Shown: one piece after another, positions 33,772 to 45,436 of the stretch
Numbering within the stretch: position 1 is the stretch's first letter
Layout of the letters: every line of letters begins with the position of its first letter
Notes under the pieces: generated by a model
Told to the model about the DNA's origin: nothing
Seen by the model: only the letters and a program-made list of their open reading frames with translations
The model's database searches: none
Made by a program: the position numbers and the translations under genes
Origin: Lycium barbarum
Taxonomy: Eukaryota; Streptophyta; Magnoliopsida; Solanales; Solanaceae
Direction: 5' to 3'
NCBI RefSeq assembly: GCF_019175385.1
Contig: NC_083341.1
Location: 92,406,321 to 92,470,320 of the forward strand
Length of the DNA: 64,000 nucleotides

Positions 33772-35837
33772 AGTTCGTCCTAGGGTTGTCTATGAACCGT
33801 ATCCAGCAGAGTCTTTTCTATGGGTGTGTTGTGCACCACCCTTATAGGCAGGAGGCTGTAGGATATTTAGGATGGTCATCTATCTTTCTGATCATAGATC
33901 GTGCAGCAGAGCCAATGATAGGAAAGCTCGTTCTTGGTACGATTTTTGTTAAATTACAGTATTGTATTGGAGAAGAGGACAAGTTCAGTTAATGGGAGCG
34001 TAAGTAAGGCTCCGAAGGTGGACATGAGACCCGTACCACCCGTCGACTCAGAACCGAGGATGTCAAGAGGTATAAGAAAGAGCATCAGATATTCCATTGA
34101 GACGGATCCATCGGAGGATGTGGCTCCAGTAGGAGGAGACCCGACTAAGAAATCATATAACAAAGACCCGTTTATGGGTTCACGAGACTCCTGTGGATGA
34201 AGACGCAATTGAAGAAGTACAGAGCTTGGCAAATCCAGATTTTCCCTACATTTTAACATTATGTTAGGCCAGGTACTGATGTTAGTATCACAAAGGTACT
34301 TAGTTCTCTATCTTGGGATTTAGTTAACCAGGAGTTACCCATAGATCGTGGGGAGTATGAGATAGAGGAAAAAGAGAGTCAGTTAAGGAGCAGTACTTTT
34401 AATAAGGACAAAAGGGCTTTATTTCCAGATATATCCGACCTAAGTTCTCCAGTATCTTATTTACAGGTAAGTGGCTCTTTTCATCAGAACCAATTATGTT
34501 TTATATGTATATGACCTAATCTCGGGACATCATCAATCATTCATTACTCTGGGGCTTCAGAAAGTTTGATAGTGGATTGTTCTTATGAATAATTATAATC
34601 AGGACATCGTTATTATAGACATGGATTTTCAAGTAAGAATTGAGATTTTAAGTCATATAAGTTTATGTGCTCTCAGAGGGATTTCTCAGGGATGGATACA
34701 GAAGTTGTAGTAGAACTAAGATAAGATGATATTTCATTCCCTACATTTATTAGCAGTATTAGATTGAAGCACCCTGGGCTTATAGTATATTGGCCTTTAA
34801 GAGAAAAGAAACGGAAAAGAAGCCGAATAAAGGAATAAGGCACCAATGATAGAAGGTGTAGTAGATACGAGTAGATGAGATTTGCAGATACCAATGCAAA
34901 AGGAGTGTAGTATGTAATCAGAGAAAAGGATAATGGATGATTTGTATGAATACTAAATGTAAATCAAGGCTTCATAGACCAAAAAGTAAGGAGCAGGATC
35001 AGAGAGTGAGTTAATCAGTGAATTTACGGTCCTTCGCAAGGACTAGATTATAGAATATATAAAATTTTAACTAAGGATTACAAGATGGTTATAAGGTAGC
35101 TTGTGGGAGTAATTGGTAAGGTCAACGTCTTGAAAGATTGCGAGTTTTGTGATATGTAAAGAACCAAGTCATGGAAAGTCAAGGGGCGAGTCATGCGTTC
35201 TACTAAGGGATATGTTCTAAGGTGGGATAGCGAATACGATATTATGTGGGACATTATATGAATATCTGTGAGTAGCTTATAAAGTATATAGTATGCTTTT
35301 CAAGGTATACGGACCAGAATGATATGGTCTATAGAAGAAATTGGTTGCAGACCTTCGAAGGCATTCAAGTCATGCAATGTTGTAAAAGCACCAAGGAATA
35401 AGTTTATCTCCTGTCATAATATCGAGAAGATGGATAAAAAATAAGTATGCATCTCATATGATTGGAGTTCATATTATGAATGTCAAGCTATCAACCTCCC
35501 AGTTTACCTTTATGGTTCATAAGTTTTAGGGATGTCCGAGGGAAACCCCAAGACTTCCTCTAAGTAAAGGATTAGTTGTGCTGAACAAAAGTAATGTCAA
35601 GTGCGTAGCCAATATTTACTTTCCTTATACACATGATCCCTACAAAGTTTAAGAAAATGAAGATTATTTGAAGGATCAGTTGAATCAATTCGGTCTATAA
35701 GGGAGTAGGATAGCACCTTGCATATGTACAAGTGATTGTAAGCAGCAAAATAAGATGATAGCTGAGGATGAGCAAGTACAATTAATGGTTGACAGTTTGT
35801 TTTGCTAGCACAGAATGCTTCCTTAAAGATGGACATG
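33772..35837 (+). pseudogene. D gag and 5' pol region, heavily decayed
   Basis: The leader after the primer site still matches other elements (GTCTATGAACCGT, GGAGGCTGTAGGATATTTAGGA). Beyond ~34000 I cannot read a gag core, zinc knuckle or protease; the longest open stretches (33750-33992, 33934-34200) look accidental. Around 35085-35160 it resembles element F near 48905-48980. Purine-rich on the plus strand like F. Confidence 0.6.
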
Positions 35838-36911
35838 AGCTCCAGTTATTCCCAGATAGAGGTCAGAGGAAGGGCGTCCCAAAGACAACTTTCAGGATCA
35901 GGTAAGATACCTCGAGTTTTGAGCAACGTCATTTGGACTGACTAAGGCCCCAGCAGTATTGTGGGCTTGATGAGTAAGTGTGTTTTGACTCCTTCGAAAC
36001 CTATTCGTAATAGTTTCCCTAGACAATCTTGGGGTTACTCTTTCTCAAAGTCAGAGCATGTTGTTCGTTATGTGCAGACCTATAATTCTTAGGATCGGGA
36101 ATTGTCGGCTCAGAAGCTTTTCCAAATCAAATAGTATAGTGCTTCTAAGGTAAGAATTAAGGAGAGTTGAAGCTATACAGAATTTCCCAAGGGATAGAAA
36201 ACTCATAGAAGTCAGTGATTTCTTGGACTTAGCAAGTTATTATTGGAATTTTGTGAAGGATTTTTTTCCCACGCCACTGATAAACTGGCCAAGGAAACAA
36301 CCAGACTCCAGAGGACTGATAATTGTAAGTCTTAGTTTCCAGAAGATGAGTAACAAGTTAAGTTTCAGCATCAAGTGTAACATTTCTAAAGGGACCAGAT
36401 AACCATATCACGTGTTATGATGATTCAAGCATTGAGTTAAGTTATGGATTGATACAGCGTGGTGAGATTATCGCTCATGTCTCAGGATAGCTATAAAGGT
36501 ACAAGAAGAATCATTCGACCCATGCTCTTAAGTTAGTTATAGTTATGTGTACAGGAAAGGCTATATTGGGATAGCGTTGATATTAATTATATAAGTACTC
36601 TACGAGATTTTAGCGCACCCTTACTAAAGATAGTTGAGTTACGACCAGGTCAATAAATAGAATGATGGAAAGACTCCGATGATTGCGAAAGTCAATGGAT
36701 GCAAAGAAAGTCACTAATGTTCGAGCCACAGATCTAGAGTAACTCAGTTTATGTTAAGATAAAGAGGAAATGTTGAGGACTTATGAGTTCAGCAGTTCGT
36801 CAGTATCAGAATTGATTAGTAAACTTAGATTATGGCATCTATCTGAGGCATAGCCTTATTAAGTCAAGGAAAAAAAAGAGTTCGTTGAATTTGATGTCAG
36901 CTCATTATAAG
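35838..36911 (+). pseudogene. pol: D reverse transcriptase and RNase H remnants
   Basis: Translation in shifting frames still parallels the RT of B: SNVIWTD*GPSSIVGLMSK corresponds to the [16 protein letters not shown] block, FPRQSWGYS to the catalytic FIDDILVYS (both Asp lost), and SAQKLFQIK to YAKFSKCEF. Near 36380-36530 RNase H is seen as GPDNHITCYDDSS..IQRGEIIAHVSG, with a stop where other copies have RQL. There are many stops. E interrupts the region at 36911. Confidence 0.75.
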
Positions 36912-37336
36912 TGTCACGACCCAAACCGATGGGCCATGACTAGTGTCCGAATTGGACACTCGTATATGAACCTGTTAGATATAATCAGACTGATACTAAG
37001 GATAACATGGAAATCTGTAAAAACATGTCGTGGACTCATATTGCCATATATAATGATGAACCTGTCTCATGAGCAGTCACATTTAACCCATCAAAAACAA
37101 ATATGCAAGCCGAGAAGGCTGCCACTATACCTGCGAATATCCAAACGAACTACATCTATATAGCTGACCAGATCTTACATATACAACCCACATATGTCTA
37201 CAGACCTCTAAGAGTATAGCAGAATCTATATCAAAAGGATTTGTACCAAAATATCTCAAGCTCCAGAACAATGGAGCTCTCCAAGCAGCTAGGTAGAAGT
37301 CCTAAGCCGAAGGATCACCAAACTGGGTGTCTGTAC

Positions 37337-37401
37337 CTGCGGGCATGAAACGCAGCCCCCAAAGAAAGGGGGTCAGTACGGAAAATGTACTGAGTATGTA
37401 A
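37337..37401 (-). promoter_or_regulatory. Double hairpin / 3' splice-site-like module, E 3' LTR
   Basis: Minus: CAGTAC with GTACTG perfect; CCCCC (complement of 37368-37372) with GGGGG (complement of 37356-37360) around TTTCTTT; CTGAC; GCCCGCAG|GT ends at 37337. The CCCCC/GGGGG stem replaces CGTCC/GGACG of A and B. Confidence 0.65.
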
Positions 37402-37529
37402 AGCATGAAATACAATAAAGAAGATCATGGGTGAACAAAAAGTTGACAGGAGACGAGTATGATAATCAAAGATACCAATGCATCTGTGCCTTATAAGATG
37501 AGTCATGCATACATATATAATATATCGCA

Positions 37530-37780
37530 CCCGACCCTCTAGTGAGGGACTCAGTGAAATAATCATACATATACCGTACCCAGCCCTCTAGTGGGGGACT
37601 CGGTGAAATATAATACGTACCCGGCCCTCTAATGAGGGACTCGGTGAAATGTAATACGTACCCGGCCCTCTAGTGAGGGACTCAGTGAAATATTTAATAT
37701 ACATACCCGACCCTCTAGTGAGGGACTCGGTGAACAATGCAATGAAACTGTGCACGATTACGTACCCGGCCCGAGACTCG
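37530..37780 (-). repeat. ~40-bp hairpin minisatellite in E 3' LTR
   Basis: Five or six units, each with CCCTCACTAGAGGG (minus sense, a 5-bp stem with ACTA loop) between CACCGAGT and CCGGGTACG. The same unit occurs in F. Confidence 0.9.
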
Positions 37781-38143
37781 ATGAATGATATATTAACGGT
37801 ATGCACGAGTAGAATATCATGAGCAACCATATGCAAACTAAATCATCCACTAAGATTCAATAGAATTATTAGAATAACCAACACTTGAGAATCAAAGACA
37901 ATTATCAGGTCAAGTACCACTGAGAATTAGAGTTCATTGGAGTCATGTATGTTCATCGTTCGCTCACTTTAAGTAGTTCATGCCAAAAAGAAAGAAGGGG
38001 TAACTTTACATACCTTGAAGCTTATCTATTCGCTCAATTTCTACTTTTCGAACTCGCAAATCTAAAATCAAGGGAATTCATACTATCGTTAGGCTTGTTA
38101 CCAAATGCTTATCCTAAGCTTTTAAATTAACTCTTTCTAGGAT

Positions 38144-38161
38144 CTGCCGAAATTTCGGCAG
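38144..38161 (-). promoter_or_regulatory. CTGCCGAAATTTCGGCAG palindrome at acceptor 1 (E)
   Basis: A perfect 18-bp palindrome whose end GGCAG is the acceptor-like site of putative intron 1. Imperfect versions (GCCCGAATTTCGGCAG) occur in D (to 32330), C1 (to 13030) and C2. Confidence 0.6.
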
Positions 38162-38614
38162 CACCTCCCCTGTTTATATCCCTAGCCCGAATTCTTAATT
38201 CATCAACCAACAATAACAACAACAATACCAATACCAATATCAATAATATCATTTCCCATATCAAAGTATTCCATAAAACAGCTCACACGCTATTTTCCAA
38301 CTTCCATAACTAAACAACTCACTATACAACCATTTAACCGTTCTATCTTTGTAAATAAACCGGTATCAATATAAATAGGAAGATATCCATACCTTTATCC
38401 CGTTAATATTATTGTATCTTAACTTTTCCACCGTAATTTTAGGCCACAACACACCGCTATATGATTCTGCAGCAATAACTATACGCTATCCGGACCGGAA
38501 TTTGGAAATTATACCTGGTTTGGGCTAAAGAGTGTGTGTGGGAAGGTTGGGAAATTTTCTAGAGAAGTTGGGAAGGTTTTGGGTGTGTTTGGTTGAAAAT
38601 AGGGGGCCTCCCCC

Positions 38615-38621
38615 TTTTATA
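38615..38621 (-). promoter_or_regulatory. TATA box of E 3' LTR
   Basis: Minus TATAAAAGGGGG; the 5' LTR copy is at 60594-60600. Confidence 0.75.
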
Positions 38622-38881
38622 GAACGGTCCAGGTTCTGACTGGACCGACTTATTTTTCCTTCAGCGCGTTCGCGCTATTTTATTTTTTCCTGACTGCACC
38701 TTCACTGAGTAAAAAGATCCTAACTCTTGATCCAGATGGCGTGTGAGGGCCCACGACATATGGCAGGCTGTTTTCCTAGCCTACCATCCCTACTTTCAAC
38801 GTCCATATTTCCTTACCCCAATGTCCTATTGAGGGGCGGTTGACGCCTACGGAGCTCAACGTTCAACCACGAGGTGTAACA

Positions 38882-38917
38882 TCCTCTCCCCTTTAGAAAC
38901 ATTCGTCCTCAAATCTT
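38882..38917 (-). promoter_or_regulatory. Polypurine tract and weakened hairpin of E
   Basis: Minus: CTAAAGGGGAGAGGA (38882-38896) preceded by AAAGATTTGAGGACGAATGTT-like text in which one arm of the usual hairpin has two changes. Confidence 0.8.
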
Positions 38918-39033
38918 TATAATAGGTCTCATACTATGGAAATTTCGGTAGAGTCTTCTCTGTAACTATACCTACCAACCTGCATTCAGCAAACCCACCG
39001 GTGCCTCATATGGCCACAATATATCATATAGTT

Positions 39034-40404
39034 TCATTTACCCATCAATTTAGTCAAATAAGGAAATGAATTACCTGCAGGCATAGGGAACAAATGGGAA
39101 TACTTATTCTTCAGTTCATCTTCGGCTTCCCAAGTCACCTCTTCCCTATTGTTATTTCACCACAATACTTTGACAGAAGCTATATCCTTAGTACGTAATC
39201 TTCTAACCTGGCGATCAAGTATAGCTATGGGGCTCTCCTCATAAGACAACTCCTCCGTCACCTGGACATCATCTACAGGAAATACTCTGGAAGGGTAACC
39301 GATGCATTTACGAAGCATTGATACATGAAATACTGGATGTACTGCTTCCAAATCTGATGGTAAGTCCAACTCGTAGGCAACCTTTCCTACCTTACGAATA
39401 ATCTGATAAGGCCCAATGTACCTCGGGCTGAGCTTCCCCTTCTTGCCGAATCTCATCACGCCCTTCATGGGTGATATCTTCAGGAATACCCAGTCACCAA
39501 CCTGAAATTCTAAGTCTCGACGTCAATTATCTGCGTATGCCTTTTAGCGACTCTGGGCTGCCAATAATCTCTCCTGAATAAGCTTCACCTTATTAACAGC
39601 TTGCTGAATCATGTCTGGGCCTATCATCTTCGTCTCACCAACATCGAACCAACCAATAGGTGACCTGCACTTCCTCCCATATAAGGCCTCGTACGGTTCC
39701 ATCCGAATACTAAAATGGTAGTTATTATTATAGGCAAACTCAATCAGTGGAAAATGATCATCCCAGCTACCTTTGAAGTCAATAATACAGGCTCGAAACA
39801 TATCTTCTAGCGTGTGAATGGTACGCTCCGCCTACCCATCAGTTTGAGGGTGAAATGCTGTGTTGAGACTCACTTGTGTCCCCAATCCCTTCTAGAATGA
39901 TCTCCAGAAGTTAGTTGTAAACTGATCTCCTCAGTCTGAAATAATGGTTGTGGGAACCCCATGAAGTCTTACTATCTCCCTGATGTATAACCTCGCATAG
40001 TCTTCAGCTGAATAAGTAGTCCTGACTGGAAGAAAGTGGGCTGATTTTGTTAGCCTATCTACAATAACCCATACAGAGTCATACTTCCGCTGAGTGCAAG
40101 GTAAGCATGTAATGAAGTCCATATTAATCACTTTCCATTTCAAAGTTGGGATCTCCATCTCCTGCAATAATCCACCAGGCTTCTGATGCTTGACCTTAAC
40201 TTATTTACAATTCGGGCACTGAGCAACAAATTCTGCTATATCCCTCCCACCAATATAAGCATTTGAGGTCATGATACATCTTCGTTGACCCAAGATGAAT
40301 AGAGTAACGGGCATTATGTGCCTCTCCCATAACCTGCCATTGTAGCCCGGCAACATCAGGTACGCACAACCTTCCCCTATACCGTAGCACGCCGTCAGGT
40401 ACAA
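39034..40404 (-). pseudogene. pol: E pol: integrase and chromodomain-like tail
   Basis: C-terminal third of the polyprotein on the minus strand. The zinc region (40404-40201) has WWEG.., AEFVAQCPNC; the core starts INMDFITCLP (first Asp) and IISD (second Asp), open 40167-39931. The third acidic residue lies in AERTIHTLEDMFRACI after stops and a shift. Then 39801-39544 (YEALYGRKCRSPIGWFDVGE) and 39468-39157 (RFGKKGKLSPRYIGPYQIIR, HPVFHVSMLRKCIG, AILDRQVRRLRTKDIAS). A TGA replaces Arg/Trp after KVLW, and the tail WEAEDELKNKYSHLF ends at 39034. At least four disabling changes. Confidence 0.88.
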
Positions 40405-42240
40405 CCTCGAATGGGGTCTTCTCCTTTTGAAAGGTTGTATCCCTATACTATGCCAGAACAGGGTCCTCGTACTGACGTCTCTTCGCCTCCTCTATGATGG
40501 AAAACTCAGCAACTTCTCGAACAGAAACTCCAACATCTCCAGAATTAGCCAAACGGACCCCAAGGCTTGCCACGAACCATCTCCTTCCTTTCTGGCTGCA
40601 CATCCGTCAAGATGCCCATAGATTTACGGCTAAGTGCATCTGCTACAACATTTGCTTTCCCCGGATGGTATAATCCTTTAATAACTCTAGCCACTGTCTC
40701 TGTCGTAAATTCAGCTCTTTCTGCTTAAAGATATATTGAAGACTTTTGTGATCCGTATAGATATCAACATGAACGCCATATAAATAATGCCTCCATATCT
40801 TCAAGGCGTGTATCACTGCTGCCAACTCAAGATCATGAGTAGGATAATTTTTCTCGTGCTTTCTGAGCTGTCTGGAGGCGTAGGCTATAACCCTTCCATG
40901 TTGCATCAATACACAACTTAGTCCAATACCTGAAGCATCACAATAGATAACATAGCCATCTGGTCCCTCAGGAAGAGCTCTGGAGCCGTCGTCAACTTGT
41001 CTTTCAGTAACTGAAAGCTTTGCTCACAAGCATCCGTCTACTGGAATTTAGCCTCCTTCTGAGTTAGCCTTGTTAAGGGCGCTGAAATCGAGGCGAACTT
41101 CTCTACGAATCTCCTGTAATACCCTGCAAGCCCCAGAAAACTACGTACCTCAGTAAGAGTCGTAGGTCTGGGCCAAGTCCTTACTGCTTCAATATTCTGC
41201 CTGTCTACCTGAATACCGTCAGCTCCAATAATATGCCCCAAGAATGCTACTAAAGTCAACCAGAATTCGCACTTAGAAAATTTAGCGTACAACTTCTGAT
41301 GCTGAAGTACCCTAAGTACCGTCCTCAAATGGTCTGCATGCTCCTCTTCTGAGCGTGAATAAACTAGAATATCATCAATGAATACGATAACGAACGTATC
41401 TATGAATGGTTTGAATACTCGGTTCATCAAATCCATAAACACTACTGGGGCATTGGTCAGCCAAAAAGACATTACTCTAAACTAGTAATGCCTGTATCGG
41501 GTCCTGAATGTCGTCTTTGGGATGTCTGTCTCCTTTACCCGCACCTGATGATAACCTGACCGCAAGTCTATCTTTGAAAAACATCTACTGCCCTGCAACT
41601 GGTCAAATATGTCATCAATCCTGGGGAGGGGATACCTGTTCTTTATCGTTACTTTATTCAGCTACCCATAATCAATACACATCCGCAGTGATCCATCTTT
41701 CTTCCTCACAAATAGTACCGGTGCTCCCCAAGGTGATGTACTAGGCCTGATGAAGCCTTTTTCTAACAAGTCTCTCAGTTGCTCCTTCAATTCCTTCAGC
41801 TCTGCAGGTGCCATCCTATAAGGAGGAATAGATATAGGTTGGGTACCTGGCAATACATCTATAGTGAAATCAATCTCCCGTTCTGGAAGGAGACCTGGGA
41901 GCTCATCGGGGAATACATCTGGGAATTCATTAACTACCGGGACTGACTGAAAAGTCGGTACCTCTGCTTTCATGTCATGTACTCGAACCAGATGATAAAT
42001 ATAGCCCTTCCTAACCATCTTCCTTGCCTTGAGGTATGAAATAAACTTACCCCTAGGCGATGCTGTATTTCCTCTCCACTTTATAATCGGCTCTCCTAGA
42101 AAATGAAACCGAACCATATTTTCTCTACAATCAACATTAGCATAGCAAGAAGCCAGCCAATCCATACCCATGATAACATTAAACTCTGTCATGTCTAACT
42201 CTATCAGGTCTACTATTGTATGACGAGTATATATATCCAT
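40405..42240 (-). pseudogene. pol: E pol: reverse transcriptase and RNase H
   Basis: 42240-41662 holds the protease end ([18 protein letters not shown]) and the RT start ([38 protein letters not shown]). A stop falls after MCIDYG and the fingers/palm entry is shifted. 41472-41038 resumes at [20 protein letters not shown] with the intact catalytic [20 protein letters not shown] and the thumb [20 protein letters not shown]. RNase H (to ~40643) keeps CDAS (complement of ~40940), [15 protein letters not shown] and [11 protein letters not shown]. The remaining stretch to 40405 is the linker before the zinc domain. Confidence 0.88.
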
Positions 42241-42773
42241 CGAGCAATTTCTATATACTTGCTTAGCTATGACCGAATCTTCTACCGGTGTAGCTACCTA
42301 GAATGGTTCTATCAACTCAAGTTCTATTCCGATTCTACTAGCAACAAAGGGGTATATATATGATAAGGTGGAACCTGGATCTATTAGTGCATATAGGTCC
42401 CGGGAGAAAATCGATAACATACCTGTAACCACCATCGGTGAGGCCTCCTGATCCTGCCTACTATCCAAAGTATATATGTGGTTCGAAGGACCATTAGAAC
42501 TGGAAGCTCTGCTACGACCTCTACCACAGCCTGCTGGCGTCTGAATACCCTGCCTCGTAGGGCGCATGGCTATAGAAGAAGATGAACCAGCAACCAACCC
42601 AGTAGGCTGAGCCATACCACCTGCACTACCTCCATAAGGACACTCTTTAATCATATGGCCTTGACGGCCGCAAGAAAAACAAGCACCTGTAGCCCAATGA
42701 CATTCCCCAAAATGGGGCCTACCACACCGAGAACACTGAGATAAATGCGGCCTAGACTGACTCGGACCACTTT
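42241..42773 (-). pseudogene. E gag zinc knuckle and protease start
   Basis: Directly left of solo LTR G. Reads SGPSQSRPHLSQ, then CSRCGRPHFGEC and CFSCGRQGHMIKEC, the latter an intact C-X2-C-X4-H-X4-C knuckle, then a Ser/Gly linker and ALIDPGSTLSYIYPF, where the catalytic Asp-Ser-Gly is Asp-Pro-Gly. A stop follows ELIEPF. This joins, across G, with the gag at 54945. Confidence 0.88.
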
Positions 42774-43217
42774 TGTCACGACCCGTCTAGGGGGCCGGAC
42801 GAGCGCCCGGTGCTAGCCCACCCCGGCACCCCTTAACTCACACTTAAGCTTACATCTAGGTGAACCACACAATTAAACACATAATTCTACTCATTCATCA
42901 TGCTAGTCCCATGGACGACAATGCTTTCATATCATGGTTGGCATCTATACCACGTCAATGTACATGAGCCAACAAGGCTATCAAAATGACATACAAAATA
43001 TATGCCGACAAGGCCAGACATATGTTACCATATACACGTGACTACGAGCCTCTAAGAAGAATGTAACATATCACATGAGCAGGACAAGACCTCGCTATGC
43101 CCATAATTATGTGCACAAAAGAATAAGTACCCAAAAGCTATGGCTCCGAATGAAATGGAGCTCTGCTATGTAATCTCTGAGTAAGCAGCTATGGATCAAG
43201 CCTGTCTCCCTGTGGAC

Positions 43218-43283
43218 CTGCGGGCATGACGCAGCGTCCACAAACAAAAGGACGTTAGTACGAAGAATGTACTGAGTATGTAA
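43218..43283 (-). promoter_or_regulatory. Double hairpin / 3' splice-site-like module, LTR G
   Basis: Minus: CAGTAC with GTACTA, CTAAC (best plant branch-point match in the set), CGTCC with GGACG around TTTTGTTTGT, CCCGCAG|GT at 43218. Confidence 0.62.
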
Positions 43284-43574
43284 AGTATGATCAACATCAA
43301 TATAGAAGCATAGATAGCAACATAAGAATTAGCATCGAATGGGATATGGCGATATCATCGTCATATGCACTTGCTTGCCTTTAGTTGGAACTTTCCATTT
43401 CTAATACGCGTTTGTGTACATACATCATTATCCGCATTCATAATAGTACCCGTACAATATTTGCGCTCGTATTCGTATACATGCCCCTTATTCACATTCA
43501 TATATATAGTCATATCATATTCGTATTCATATCATATACATGATCATATCATATACATAGCATTTACATAGCAT

Positions 43575-43710
43575 ACCCGACCATGGAGGATCGGTGTTTC
43601 ATACATACTTGGCCAACCAAGGCTCAAGGTTACTCATACCTTACCCTACCAAGGCTTCAGGGTTACATCTACCTGGCCCTACTAAGGCGTCAGGGTTGTT
43701 CGTACCATCT
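43575..43710 (-). repeat. Short tandem units in LTR G
   Basis: Three or four ~40-bp units with ACCCTG.AGCCTTGGTAGGG-like text in minus sense, matching the larger array in H. Confidence 0.7.
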
Positions 43711-44875
43711 GCAGAGGTGTGCGCGCGTTTCGTAATCGTATACATACTTATTTACATATCATACCCGGCCTCATACTCTCGGGGTTCCATAATAGTCATA
43801 CATAGGTACATATATATACTAGCTCATAAGCATCATTTCTATTAACATCATTATCATCATCGTCATCATTATCGTCATCGATATCATTATCACTATTATT
43901 GGCATTCGTCACATTTTCCTTAATGGTCCTACTTGTCATACGAGGAATTTAGTACAATCGTAGTATATCGAGAATCCTAAACTTAGTAGCTTTGAAGCAT
44001 TTGGAGAACATCATAAGCTCGTAGGAGATATAGATGATTGGCCAAAGAACCATGCCTTATGAAAGAAGGGTTAGCATTACATACCTTTTCCGTTCGACTA
44101 TTTACCACTTGCACGTTCTCTTTGAACGGTTGCGTTTATACTTTCATTAAAGTCATACTATCATTAGAATCGACAACTAGCACACATGGCTAAAGCTAGA
44201 GAAAATCGGACAGCATCTCCTTTATTTATACAACATTCCTCCCTATCGTAATTCAACTCCCAAACGTCAACAATACATTCACAATACCATAACAATGGCC
44301 ATTAATCATTTACGTTAACCACATTATCTAGGTTTCTCAATTCGCTCCCAATTCACCCATATTCATGGTCATATCACCCGACTTCGTCCATTCATATACA
44401 ATGCCCATTTTCATGATCTTAACATCATTTATAACACATTCATGTCACAACACAACAAGAATCACAATTCAATTCAAACTATTTCTCAAAACGTCACTAT
44501 TCATTATTCATGACCCATTTTTCTATACTCATCTAATGTCCAAGCATTTTAACTCTCCAATACCTTAAACAACATATAAATACCATAAATCTTACATTGG
44601 ATTTTGTAGGAACGAGCCTTGGTCGAAACACTCCACTTGAGCAAAAACCCTAGTTTTCCTTCAATAAGATTTTCTTGACTTGAATGATCTTAATGGGTTT
44701 CCTTACACTTGATTCACTTGATTAGTGTTGTTGATGACTAATAACCCTTGTAATCTTGTGGAATAAATGTAGAGAGATGTTTTAGAGAGAAGGGATGAAA
44801 TGTGGAAATGAAATAATAAACTTGGTCCCTTATTTAATAACCCAAAATCTGATCTTAAGTGAACAGCACAGTGGT

Positions 44876-45010
44876 CGTAAACTTGGTTTACGGTCCGTAT
44901 TCCAGTTTACGGACCGTCCTTCGTGGTCGTATTTAATCATAACAGAACCAGAAACTCAAGCTGAAACATGGTGATTTACGATCACGGTTTACGGGTCGTA
45001 AACCACTTTA
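44876..45010 (-). promoter_or_regulatory. TACGGACCGTA-type palindromes, LTR G
   Basis: GTTTACGGTCCGTATT, GTTTACGGACCGT, TTTACGGGTCGTAAA and TTTACGGTTCGTA. The cluster continues across F at ~54695-54730. Confidence 0.6.
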
Positions 45011-45084
45011 CGGTTCGTATTTCAGGTCTTATTTAACTATTTGATCATTTGGCAGAAACTTGAAGTTTTGGAAGCCAAAATACG

Positions 45085-45089
45085 ATATG
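45085..45089. repeat. Target site duplication of F, left copy
   Basis: ATATG, identical to 54678-54682. Confidence 0.92.
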
Positions 45090-45381
45090 TGTTATACCCC
45101 GTATGTTTATACGTCGAATTATTCGCAAGCAAATCGACCCAAGTTAAAGACAGAAATATTTTCGGACACGAAATAGGAACATTTAATTTCCAAGTTTAAT
45201 TATCACATAAATTGTTTATAAATTCTATTTAGTATAAAAATATTATTGGAGATTAGGGATCAATTAATTGTGATTAGATTATTAAGTAAGAATTAGTGAT
45301 TAATTAAATTAATTAATTTAATTTTTAGTTTGTGGGTCCCACCCGTTTTAATTAAAAAAAACAAATCAGCAAAATATTTGA

Positions 45382-45436
45382 TGAGTCATGGTAGTGGACA
45401 AAGACACGTGTCCAATCAATGGACACCATATAAAAA
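45382..45436 (+). promoter_or_regulatory. Promoter of F: TGAGTCA, G-box, CCAAT, TATA
   Basis: TGAGTCA (45382-45388, bZIP-like), CACGTG (45405-45410), CCAAT (45412-45416) and TATAAAAA (45429-45436), all repeated in the 3' LTR near 52433-52482. The close order suggests a regulated promoter; factor binding is inferred. Confidence 0.55.

Larger units (their letters stand above)
36912..38881 (-). repeat. 3' LTR of E
   Basis: 1,970 bp, TGTCACGACCC...GAGGTGTAACA in plus reading. Shorter than the 5' LTR by the block at ~60740-61195. Putative introns (minus): 38392-38144 and 38013-37337. Confidence 0.94.
42774..45089 (-). repeat. Solo LTR G, first part (minus)
   Basis: Starts TGTCACGACCC; interrupted at 45089 by F; continues 54683-54944, ~2.58 kb in all. 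No internal region on either side: both flanks are E gag. Same family as H. Candidate duplication is eroded (minus-sense AGCAG versus AAAAG/T), but gag reads QMSS-GPSQSR across the removed LTR. It has acceptor-like TCTCTAG at 44196 and donor-like sites at 44595 and 44084. Confidence 0.88.

Noticed and set aside
33934..34259. Overlapping 88- and 101-codon frames on both strands as a possible host gene
   Set aside because: Located right after the D primer site where gag should start; no exon context or recognisable domain.
42760..42780. CCACTTTTGTCACG looks like a primer site next to an LTR, suggesting a full element starting at G
   Set aside because: Only AAAGTGGT matches; the following bases are in-frame gag (SGPSQSR) continuing into the zinc knuckle, so G is a solo LTR in gag.
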